Below, piece after piece: positions 23,351 through 29,383 of a stretch of 29,383 nucleotides of DNA. This DNA is from Candidatus Apopatosoma intestinale. GTDB taxonomy: Bacteria > Bacillota > Clostridia > Oscillospirales > CAG-272. The notes under the pieces are model-generated. The model did no database searches. It was not told the origin of the DNA and saw only the letters and a program-made list of their open reading frames with translations. Positions within the stretch are counted from its first letter, which is position 1, and each line of letters begins with the position of its first letter. The position numbers and the translations under genes are program-made. The stretch lies in contig DODZ01000016.1 of assembly GCA_003524145.1 (NCBI GenBank), positions 1-29,383 of the forward strand, written 5' to 3'.

Positions 23351-24217
23351 ATGAAAAAGCTACTTTGTCTTGCAGCATCACTCGTTTTTATATTTGCTCT
23401 CGCGTCATGCTCCGCGGGTGTCTCTGTGCCGTATCGCATGGTACAGCTGGCAAACAGATACAGTGAAATATTTGACTTAGAGAGCGGTATCGCGGCTTTT
23501 CGCGAGAAGCTCACATACCCCGATTTTGAATATGAGCTTTACTGCGAGACAGCGAAGAGCGGCAAGCTGACGACATACAATATATCTGAGAAAACGGACG
23601 GCTACACGATGAACGCCTGCGACGGCACTGTGGTCATGGAGAGGGGCGGAAAGAAATATTTCCTGCTCATAATCAGCGGAACATATTCGGGCTTTGCCGA
23701 TGAATATGCCGATTTCGCTCATCCGCTCGATGCCGGAAGCCACTATCAGGTAAGCTCAAAGAAGAGAGCCGAGGGCGGCTATGAGGTTGTCTACAAGGCG
23801 GAGATAACTCCGCAGATGGCGGGCGAGCTATCCGAATACGGTGTAGTGCTCGGTGAATATATTTTCTCCCACCTTGTAGTGGATGAAAAATACCGCGCTC
23901 TATCGATAGAATATTCGACAGGGAAGGGCGAGGGCGAACGCAAGCTGCTTACCCGTACCTTTGAATATTACGACGATGCGCGCGAGAGCTTTGAAAATAT
24001 GCCGAAAAATCGCGATGCCAAAGTGAAAATCGTATATACCGGAGGCAGAACAGCGGAATTTGCAGTCCCCGAGGGATATCATATCGGCTTTTATATGCCC
24101 GATGTGACATATGAATTTTATACCGACGAGGACTTCAAGGTGCCTTTTGATGCCGACAACACGGCGATTTCAGGTGAAATCACACTCTATGCCAAGGCTA
24201 TCGGAAAAAAAGCCTGA
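23351..24217 (+). CDS. Lipoprotein of unknown function with C-terminal InlB-type repeat
   Basis: A 288-residue predicted lipoprotein: MKKLLCLAASLVFIFALASC with lipobox ALASC, so anchored on the outer face of the membrane. I do not recognise the central domain (about 25-235). The last 45 residues (VKIVYTGGRTAEFAVPEGYH, later YEFYTDEDFKVPFD and ITLYAKAI) resemble one degenerate Listeria-Bacteroides/InlB-B repeat, a beta-grasp-like unit common on surface proteins of gut bacteria. The start is the ATG of MKKLL, behind the AGGGAAATTCAGGT stretch; an in-frame ATG at 23294 lies before the promoter -10 and is excluded. It is monocistronic. No terminator is visible before the tRNA promoter. Confidence 0.75.
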   Translation: MKKLLCLAASLVFIFALASCSAGVSVPYRMVQLANRYSEIFDLESGIAAFREKLTYPDFEYELYCETAKSGKLTTYNISEKTDGYTMNACDGTVVMERGGKKYFLLIISGTYSGFADEYADFAHPLDAGSHYQVSSKKRAEGGYEVVYKAEITPQMAGELSEYGVVLGEYIFSHLVVDEKYRALSIEYSTGKGEGERKLLTRTFEYYDDARESFENMPKNRDAKVKIVYTGGRTAEFAVPEGYHIGFYMPDVTYEFYTDEDFKVPFDADNTAISGEITLYAKAIGKKA

Positions 24218-24245
24218 AAAAAGATAAAAAAATCTCAAAAATGTA

Positions 24246-24274
24246 TTGACATATTTAGATTATTATGCTATAAT
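24246..24274 (+). promoter_or_regulatory. Consensus promoter of the tRNA pair
   Basis: TTGACA (24246-24251), 17 bp, TATAAT (24269-24274) with extended -10 TGC: a perfect sigma-A consensus, fitting a stable-RNA operon. Confidence 0.93.
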
Positions 24275-24311
24275 AACATCCGTCGCCGAGAGATAAACGG
24301 CGATGGAAAAT

Positions 24312-24386
24312 GCTGGTGTGGCTCAATGGCAGAGCAGCTGATTTGTAATCAGCAGGTTGATGGTTCGACTCCGTTCACCAGCTCCA
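24312..24386 (+). tRNA. tRNA-Thr (TGT)
   Basis: A 75-nt cloverleaf including encoded CCA. Acceptor stem GCTGGTG/CACCAGC, D-arm GGCTCAATGGCAGAGC, anticodon stem GCTGA/TCAGC with loop TTTGTAA (anticodon TGT), and T-arm with GGTTCGACTCC. It shares a transcript with the tRNA-Tyr three bases downstream. Confidence 0.96.
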
Positions 24387-24389
24387 TAC

Positions 24390-24474
24390 GGGAGCGTTCC
24401 CGAGCGGCCAAAGGGGGCAGACTGTAAATCTGTTGTCACTGACTTCGGTGGTCCGAATCCACCCGCTCCCACCA
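24390..24474 (+). tRNA. tRNA-Tyr (GTA)
   Basis: An 85-nt class II tRNA with encoded CCA. Acceptor GGGAGCG/CGCTCCC, anticodon loop CTGTAAA (anticodon GTA), a long variable arm including CACTGACTTCGGTG, and T-arm with GGTCCGAATCC. Confidence 0.96.
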
Positions 24475-24503
24475 AAACACCTGCGCAACAGCGCGGGTGT
24501 TTT
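24474..24503 (+). terminator. Terminator of the tRNA operon
   Basis: AAAACACCTGCGC (24474-24486) pairs with GCGCGGGTGTTTT (24491-24503), one T-G pair, loop AACA. It starts at the last base of tRNA-Tyr. Confidence 0.88.
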
Positions 24504-24549
24504 ACTTTTCACTTATTCACTATTCCGTTTCTCGCCTATAAAAAATAAG

Positions 24550-24570
24550 TCCCGCCATGCGGGATTTTTT
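24550..24570 (+). terminator. Second terminator
   Basis: TCCCGC-cat-GCGGGA (24550-24564) followed by TTTTTT, a back-up to the hairpin just upstream. An A-run before it would let it work on the other strand too. Confidence 0.8.
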
Positions 24571-24594
24571 ACGTAATTAAATTCGCGCTTGCAC

Positions 24595-24623
24595 TTGCAA
24601 ATCGAGTAACTGTATGATACAAT
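24595..24623 (+). promoter_or_regulatory. Sigma-A promoter before the P-loop protein gene
   Basis: TTGCAA (24595-24600), 17 bp, TACAAT (24618-24623) with extended -10 TGA. Confidence 0.75.
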
Positions 24624-24645
24624 AGGGTCAAGAGGAGGCGAATTT

Positions 24646-25197
24646 ATGGATCTTGTATTGATTTTCGGCGCGGGAGCCGTCGGCAAGATGACAGTGGGGC
24701 AGGAGCTGATGAAAATATCGGATTTTCGCCTTTTTCATAATCATATGATGATAGAGCCGGTGATAGAGATATTCGGCGAGTATAATCCGAGGGCTGTCGC
24801 CGAACTGCGCGAGGTTATTTTCAGGGAATATATGAAAACCTCGCACCGCGGAATGATATTTACTTTCATGTGGGCTTTTGATATGCAGTCGGATTGGGAC
24901 TACACGGCAAGCATTGCCGCGAAATTTGAGGCTACGGGCGGCAGAGTATACTATGTTGAGCTGGTAGCCGATACAGCCGTGAGAATCGAACGCAACAAAA
25001 CGGAAAATCGTCTTCAGAATAAGGCTTCAAAGCGCGATACGGCGGTTTCCGAAGCGCGGATGCTCCGCGAGGATGCGAAGTATCGTCTCGTCAGCCTACC
25101 CGGCGAGCTTCCTTTTGAAAACTATCTGAGGCTTGACAATACTAATCTTGCTCCCGCCGAGGCGGCGGAGATAATAAAAAAGCATTTTGACCTTTAA
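24646..25197 (+). CDS. P-loop kinase-like protein (AAA family ATPase-type)
   Basis: A 183-residue P-loop protein. The nucleotide-binding loop reads GAGAVGKMTVGQEL (8-21), where Met follows the Lys and Thr comes next, a variant typical of a small family resembling shikimate and nucleoside kinases. LFHNHMMIEP just after it is a second family landmark. A basic segment (RNKTENRLQNKASKRD, about 120-135) looks like a mobile lid. The substrate is unknown; a role as a small-molecule kinase is inference. AGGAGG precedes the ATG. The next gene starts 31 bp downstream with no terminator between, so they are probably co-transcribed. Confidence 0.8.
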   Translation: MDLVLIFGAGAVGKMTVGQELMKISDFRLFHNHMMIEPVIEIFGEYNPRAVAELREVIFREYMKTSHRGMIFTFMWAFDMQSDWDYTASIAAKFEATGGRVYYVELVADTAVRIERNKTENRLQNKASKRDTAVSEARMLREDAKYRLVSLPGELPFENYLRLDNTNLAPAEAAEIIKKHFDL

Positions 25198-25228
25198 ATA
25201 AATTTACGGAGGAGAGGAAATTTTTATT

Positions 25229-26659
25229 ATGAAAAAAACAGTCATAAAGCGGCTTCTTCTTGCCGCCGTGATATTTATCTGCGCTTTTCTTGCCTCGTGC
25301 GGCATGAAAGACCCGTATCATATTCATGCTTTCGGCGACTGGCGAATAATGAGCGAGGCTACCTGCACGAAAAACGGCTTACGTGAGCGGGTTTGCAAAT
25401 GCGGCGAGAAGGAGACAGAGATTATAGAGGCGACAGGGCATAACTTCGGTGACTGGACAACGGTAAGGAAAGCGACCTGCACCGATGACGGCTTAAATGA
25501 AAGAATATGCCACTGCGGCGAGAAGGAAACGCGGATTATCAAAGCGACCGGACATGATTTCAGCGATTGGACGCATGTGAAAAAGGTTAGCTGCACAGAT
25601 GACGGAGAAGACGAAAGGGTCTGCTCCTGCGGCGAGAAAGAGACGCGCGTGATAAAAGCGGAAGGACACAAAAAGGTGACCGACAAGGCTGTAGCGGCAT
25701 CATGTGCCGCCGCAGGCAAAACGGAGGGAAGCCACTGCTCGGTATGCGGCGAGGTTTTCACTGCGCAGCAGATTATTCCCGCGCTCGAGCACAAATGGCA
25801 GGAGGCAACCTGCGCTTCTCCGAAGAAGTGTACGGTTTGCGGCAAAACGGACGGCGAGGCTCTGCCTCACACTATGGAAAACGGCAAGTGCAAGGTCTGC
25901 GGTTATCATTACAAAGCGGTCATCTATGACGGAAATGCCGTCAGAATTATATACAAAAGGGCAAAGAAAATCGGAAGCGACGGTACCCGCCTTGAGCTTT
26001 TCTTCGATGTCGAAAATAAAACAAGCAAAACCATGATGCTTCAGGCTGATGCCATATCGCTGAATGGCTATTGCTTCAGTAATATAAGCATGAGCTATAA
26101 TATTATTTCACGTACCGTCGGAGAAATCAGCCTTTATATAAATGAATTCGACTCGTCGCTGGTCGATGCCGACAAGATAGAGTATGTTGGCGGTCAGTTC
26201 AAAGTACTTGACGACGCTACCATGACTGTTTATGACACGGCAATCTGTACAAATGTCAGAGTTGACAAGCTCGGCACGGGCGGTATTCCCGCAAATTTCA
26301 ACGAGAAAAATAAGCTGTTTGAGGATTCAAACTGCACGATATATTATCATCTCTTAAAGAAAAGCTCAGCTTCACCAAGTCAGGCAAATCTTTATCTGTA
26401 CTTCAAGAACAAGACAAACGGGATACTGACGGTTCAGGCGGAAGCCCTCGCCATCAACGGCATCGGCTTCTATCAGCTTATCGCGAGCGATGCGGTACTT
26501 CCGATGTCTATAGGCACGGTAAATATCAATATCGGCGATTTTGATTTCAAAAAAGTAAATATAAACGCAATCGAAAAGCTCGGCGGACAGCTTGATATAA
26601 TACAGAATGCCTTCAGGTCATATAAAGTGATATTCGCAAATTCGGACAAGCTTGAATGA
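25229..26659 (+). CDS. Repeat-bearing Cys-rich surface lipoprotein
   Basis: A 476-residue predicted lipoprotein of unknown function. Signal peptide with lipobox FLASC (Cys24). Residues 33-146 are three tandem 38-residue repeats, each with HxFxDW, then a CTxxG element, then CxCGEKET and GH at the boundary. Residues 147-230 hold further CxxC-type units (CSVCGE, CTVCGK, CKVCGY). Each repeat has three Cys and at least one His, suggesting metal binding or disulphide cross-linking outside the cell. The rest holds two similar domains of about 115 residues: LFFDVENKTSKTMMLQADAI aligns with LYLYFKNKTNGILTVQAEAL, and KIEYVGGQF with AIEKLGGQL. Similar CxxCG repeats occur in surface proteins of gut Clostridia. 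GGAGG lies upstream of the ATG; likely co-transcribed with the P-loop gene. Confidence 0.8.
   Translation: MKKTVIKRLLLAAVIFICAFLASCGMKDPYHIHAFGDWRIMSEATCTKNGLRERVCKCGEKETEIIEATGHNFGDWTTVRKATCTDDGLNERICHCGEKETRIIKATGHDFSDWTHVKKVSCTDDGEDERVCSCGEKETRVIKAEGHKKVTDKAVAASCAAAGKTEGSHCSVCGEVFTAQQIIPALEHKWQEATCASPKKCTVCGKTDGEALPHTMENGKCKVCGYHYKAVIYDGNAVRIIYKRAKKIGSDGTRLELFFDVENKTSKTMMLQADAISLNGYCFSNISMSYNIISRTVGEISLYINEFDSSLVDADKIEYVGGQFKVLDDATMTVYDTAICTNVRVDKLGTGGIPANFNEKNKLFEDSNCTIYYHLLKKSSASPSQANLYLYFKNKTNGILTVQAEALAINGIGFYQLIASDAVLPMSIGTVNINIGDFDFKKVNINAIEKLGGQLDIIQNAFRSYKVIFANSDKLE
25325..25666 (+). repeat. Three tandem 114-bp coding repeats
   Basis: Units at 25325-25438, 25439-25552 and 25553-25666 encode the 38-residue HxFxDW...CxCGEKET units of the surface lipoprotein. 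The DNA around GGCGAGAAGGA is best conserved, so copy number could vary by slippage or recombination. Confidence 0.85.
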
Positions 26660-26712
26660 GTTGCGGCTATGGGCTTGACTTTTTGCAATTATATTTGCGG
26701 CAAATGCAGACT

Positions 26713-26750
26713 AAAATGCGGTAAATCCGAAATCGGATTTACCGCATTTT
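26713..26750. terminator. Bidirectional terminator
   Basis: A perfect 18-bp stem, AAAATGCGGTAAATCCGA (26713-26730) and its complement (26733-26750), between the convergent lipoprotein (+) and HAD phosphatase (-) genes. A-run and T-run ends serve both strands. Confidence 0.9.
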
Positions 26751-26761
26751 AAAATTTCATT

Positions 26762-27472
26762 TTAAAGCAGGGGAGCCACTACCTTCGGAAAATCGCGGTA
26801 GTCATCTATCGTGAGAAAGCCGAAATCGGATTTATATACCGATTCGTCATTGCCGCCGAGTCCGTAGTCGTCACCTACAAAAATCACCTCGTCATGCGCT
26901 ATGCCGCGCTCCTTGCAGTATTTTGCGAGCGCATAATACTTATTATACGGAGCGGGAGCCATATCAAATGAAGAAGAACCGCCGACAAATACATTGTAGT
27001 CGGAGAATACTTTGCAAACCTCATCGTATATTGCGCGGCGACGGCTTCTGTCCGGGTCAAAGGCGAGCTTGTCCTCTATCTTTGCCTTTGTGCCGAGTAT
27101 TGCGAAGGTTACGCAACCCGATGCGTGAAATTCGACGCTGTCGCCTGCATATTCGGTAAAGCCGTGCTCTTTGCGAAGCATAGCCACGCGCTTTTCGCAT
27201 GACTCTCTGTCGCAGGGCATAACATTGTCCTCTTTTGTCTCCAGATCACCTGTCGCGGCGTTGTATTCGGCATATTGCATGCCGTAGTTTCCGATTATAT
27301 CTATCGGAAATCTGCCCATCTGCTCAAATATGCGGCGACAGTTTCCGGCGCCTACCATGAGCAACTTGTATTTTTTGCCAAGTGCTTCGAGTGCCTTTCT
27401 GTTCTCCTCGCAGAGAGGCGTTTTGTGGCAGGTCAATGTGCCGTCAAGATCAAATGCAAGAAGCTTTATCAT
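26762..27472 (-). CDS. HAD-IIB hydrolase, phosphomannomutase-like subgroup
   Basis: A 236-residue haloacid dehalogenase-type protein, expected to be a Mg-dependent cytoplasmic phosphatase or phosphomutase on a sugar phosphate. Motif I is FDLDGTLT (7-14; nucleophile Asp8, acid/base Asp10). Motif II reads VGAGNCRRIFEQMG, like the VGGSD...EQLG of eukaryotic-type phosphomannomutases rather than the usual TGR. Motif IV is VGDDYGLGGND, again like the GDxxxxGGND of those enzymes. The cap domain lies between. The start is the ATG 10 nt after GGGGGAA; a further in-frame ATG overlaps the stop of the upstream gene. It follows the CvpA-like gene by 34 bp and should share its transcript. Confidence 0.85.
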   Translation of the reverse strand: MIKLLAFDLDGTLTCHKTPLCEENRKALEALGKKYKLLMVGAGNCRRIFEQMGRFPIDIIGNYGMQYAEYNAATGDLETKEDNVMPCDRESCEKRVAMLRKEHGFTEYAGDSVEFHASGCVTFAILGTKAKIEDKLAFDPDRSRRRAIYDEVCKVFSDYNVFVGGSSSFDMAPAPYNKYYALAKYCKERGIAHDEVIFVGDDYGLGGNDESVYKSDFGFLTIDDYRDFPKVVAPLL

Positions 27473-27506
27473 TTTTAATTTTCCCCCATATTGTAAGTTT
27501 GTAAAA

Positions 27507-29123
27507 TCAATCAAGCTTTACTCCGATAAGCTGTGCCAGAGCGGAAACATCCTCGCTGGAGCCGTTTTCGGAAATGTATTTTTCAAATTCTTCTTTGAGT
27601 GTTTTCATATAATCATCGGATATGCCGAATATCGCCTTATCGCCTCTTGCCACAGCGTCCTTGGCGGCTGTCGGAATGACCTTGGAATCGGAATAAATCT
27701 TCAGCATTTCCTGCTCGTCACGGTCATTCTCTGTTGCGATGGATACGATGCTTACTATGGAATCCGTTTCTTTTTTGTATTCCTTGTCGGAAACGGCAGA
27801 GTCACTTTTTGCCTGTCCCATTATGCGGTAAACATCTGCCATGAGCATCGTACTGCCGCGGACATTCCTGTGGCTCTCGGGGACGGCTTCCGCAAGAATT
27901 GCTATCGCATCGGCGACGGCTTCGGAAGAATCCGGATTTATGTTTTCAAACATTGCTCTGACGTCGGTTTGATAGAAATCTATCTCTTTGCCGGAAATAA
28001 GAGTAACAACATCTGCAGTATCGCGGACATCGCGTATTATATCGGCAAATCTGTTCAGATCGGCGCATACCGTATCAGGCTTTGTTTCTGCAAATGCTTT
28101 TGCAATTGTTCTGATGAAGTCGTTTATTTTGACTTTCTGCTCGGAATATTCACCGCTTGTGTCGAGCAGGAGCTTTATCGTGATGTAATCGTTATCGTTA
28201 TGCACCGCTTCGGACATACCAAGGAGAATATATGCGACAGAGCTTTTATATGCCAGAGAACGATTAAGCTCGCCCGCTATCTCGCGGAACTTGCTGATAT
28301 CCTCATCGGAAAAAGCTTCAAAGCTGAGATTATCTATGCTTTTGTTAACATCCTGAGCAATCTCCGAAAGGAGGTCTTTCAGCGGCTTGAAGGTATCGAG
28401 AAAAGAATCGGCAGCTATCGGAAAATCGTGGTAAACATTATCTTTTTCACCGCATATCTTATAGCTTGTAAGTCCGCGGAAAGCAAAATTCGTAATACTG
28501 TTTATAAACCGGAAAGATGAAGACTCTGCCGATACAAATCTGTGAACCTTTTTTGCCGCCTGCACCGTATTTTCCGAAATGTCATATTTTCCGCTTTCGA
28601 TATCGGCAATGACGGCGTCTGTCATGTTATCTGCCGTCATTACATAGCCCGAGACGGGCATCCATACGGTAAAGCTTATGAGGATTGCCGTAAAGCCGCC
28701 GATAATCATTGATGCGGCGCGGCTTCCGGGCTTTGTCTGACATTCGCCGAGCTTCATTTTCTTTGTCAGCACTATGGCGATTATTTTGTAGATTATGTAG
28801 AAAACTATGCCTGTAAGAATCCATATGAGCAGAAAAGCGGCAGGAGAAACTATAGCTGAGGCAATGGGAGATGAGTTTGAGACGAGCTCTTTTATCTGCG
28901 CATTCTCAACATCGTTTTTGCCTATTTCTGCGATGAACGGCAGATTTGCAAATGCTTTTGCAAGCGGGGCAGAGCACGCTTTTGTGATAAAAAATGCCGC
29001 TACAGCCGAAAGAATATGCGATGCCGCACGGACACCTTGAAGAATAAGAGGTCTTTTCCATGCGAGAAGCAATTCTGTTCCGATAAGCAATGCGGTAATT
29101 AAGAAAAATATAGCCCAAGTCAT
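27507..29123 (-). CDS. CvpA-like membrane protein with a large extracytoplasmic domain
   Basis: A 538-residue membrane protein. The first 155 residues have four hydrophobic segments (about 3-20, 32-48, 92-118, 133-155), with the order and Gly/Ala content of CvpA-family proteins. Those are usually only about 160-200 residues long. The remaining roughly 380 residues are hydrophilic, mostly helical and Ser/Asp/Glu-rich, with no motif I recognise, and probably lie outside the membrane. CvpA proteins have been tied to colicin V production and envelope stress; the role here is unknown. AAGGAAG precedes the ATG by 8 nt. First gene of a two-gene operon with the HAD phosphatase. Confidence 0.6.
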   Translation of the reverse strand: MTWAIFFLITALLIGTELLLAWKRPLILQGVRAASHILSAVAAFFITKACSAPLAKAFANLPFIAEIGKNDVENAQIKELVSNSSPIASAIVSPAAFLLIWILTGIVFYIIYKIIAIVLTKKMKLGECQTKPGSRAASMIIGGFTAILISFTVWMPVSGYVMTADNMTDAVIADIESGKYDISENTVQAAKKVHRFVSAESSSFRFINSITNFAFRGLTSYKICGEKDNVYHDFPIAADSFLDTFKPLKDLLSEIAQDVNKSIDNLSFEAFSDEDISKFREIAGELNRSLAYKSSVAYILLGMSEAVHNDNDYITIKLLLDTSGEYSEQKVKINDFIRTIAKAFAETKPDTVCADLNRFADIIRDVRDTADVVTLISGKEIDFYQTDVRAMFENINPDSSEAVADAIAILAEAVPESHRNVRGSTMLMADVYRIMGQAKSDSAVSDKEYKKETDSIVSIVSIATENDRDEQEMLKIYSDSKVIPTAAKDAVARGDKAIFGISDDYMKTLKEEFEKYISENGSSEDVSALAQLIGVKLD

Positions 29124-29159
29124 AAATGTAACTTCCTTAACAATATATTCAATATTTAG

Positions 29160-29188
29160 ATAATAGCATTTTTCTTCTGTTTTGTCAA
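29160..29188 (-). promoter_or_regulatory. Sigma-A promoter of the CvpA-like/HAD operon
   Basis: Minus-strand TTGACA (29188-29183), 17 bp, TATTAT (29165-29160) with extended -10 TGC. Confidence 0.85.
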
Positions 29189-29264
29189 TAAAAACAGAGC
29201 AATAAAGCCGCAACACAATGAAAAATAAAATCGGTAACATTTTTGTTTATTTTCAAAAAATATA

Positions 29265-29293
29265 TTGACTTTTTGCCAAAAACATGGTATCAT
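29265..29293 (+). promoter_or_regulatory. Sigma-A promoter of a gene beyond the window
   Basis: TTGACT (29265-29270), 17 bp, TATCAT (29288-29293) with extended -10 TGG. The transcript (from about 29300) runs 80 nt to the window edge without a ribosome site, so the next gene has a leader of more than 80 nt. CGGCAG (29312 region) and CTGACAGCCG could form a stem in it. Confidence 0.8.
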
Positions 29294-29383
29294 GATAAAG
29301 CGCTGTGAAACGGCAGGTTCTTTTTGCGTCTGACAGCCGCGAGCCCGTTTTCAATCCGATGAAACAGCTGAATAAAACCCGTT

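Noticed and set aside
24357..24548. 63-codon open frame across the two tRNA genes
   Set aside because: It is a translation of tRNA-Tyr and its flank; such frames are well-known artefacts, and both tRNAs fold perfectly.
25325..25666. CRISPR-like array
   Set aside because: The 114-bp units are in frame, inside a lipoprotein gene, without unique spacers.
27330..28520. 396-codon plus-strand frame opposite the CvpA-like and HAD genes
   Set aside because: It spans two real genes on the other strand and lacks a ribosome site; Cys/Phe/Tyr-rich shadow composition.

Overview
The window looks like chromosome of an anaerobic, probably spore-forming member of the class Clostridia. The evidence is a complete three-subunit [FeFe] hydrogenase (HydA/HydB/HydC), a YlmC/YmxH-family PRC-barrel protein typical of spore formers, lipoproteins with Firmicutes signal peptides, strong AGGAGG-type ribosome binding sites, intrinsic terminators, and moderate GC content. 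A gut member of Oscillospirales or a relative is my guess; the sequence alone does not fix the genus. There is no rRNA, CRISPR array, phage gene or recognisable transposase.

Layout. (1) 1-3130: palindromic cluster, then a minus-strand operon RNHCP protein > GpsA-like dehydrogenase > cytoplasmic GH13 glucosidase. (2) 3099-5222: two tandem paralogous sugar-phosphate isomerase/epimerase TIM-barrel genes, each with its own nearly identical promoter core and terminator. (3) 5232-10271: three tandem paralogous lipoprotein solute-binding proteins on the minus strand, with no ABC permease in the window. (4) 10502-14973: hydC-hydB-hydA operon. (5) 15056-16172: KDPG aldolase fused to a VOC domain. (6) 16242-19363: a 1002-residue MacB-like fused ABC ATPase/permease. 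(7) 19402-21752: YlmC-like gene, then rpsB-tsf. (8) 21753-22251: about 500 bp without a convincing gene but rich in strong hairpins. (9) 22252-23256: asd. (10) 23286-26750: a lipoprotein, tRNA-Thr and tRNA-Tyr, a P-loop kinase-like protein, and a repeat-bearing lipoprotein. (11) 26762-29188, minus: CvpA-like membrane protein followed by a PMM-like HAD phosphatase. (12) 29265-end: a strong promoter and the leader of a gene outside the window.

How the genes fit together. The left half reads as carbohydrate catabolism (solute capture, alpha-glucoside cleavage, sugar-phosphate isomerisation, KDPG aldolase). The hydrogenase would dispose of the resulting NADH and reduced ferredoxin as H2. The right half is translation, lysine/threonine/methionine precursor synthesis (asd), and cell-surface proteins of unknown role.

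Promoters are unusually readable. Eleven sites match a sigma-A architecture with exactly 17 bp between -35 and -10, many with an extended TGn -10. The observations I would check first are an RNHCP gene whose only well-placed start is an ACG codon, the hairpin-dense region before asd, the orphan solute-binding trio with signs of gene conversion, and the direct-repeat promoter of the hydrogenase operon. I see no clear new defence or mobile system here.
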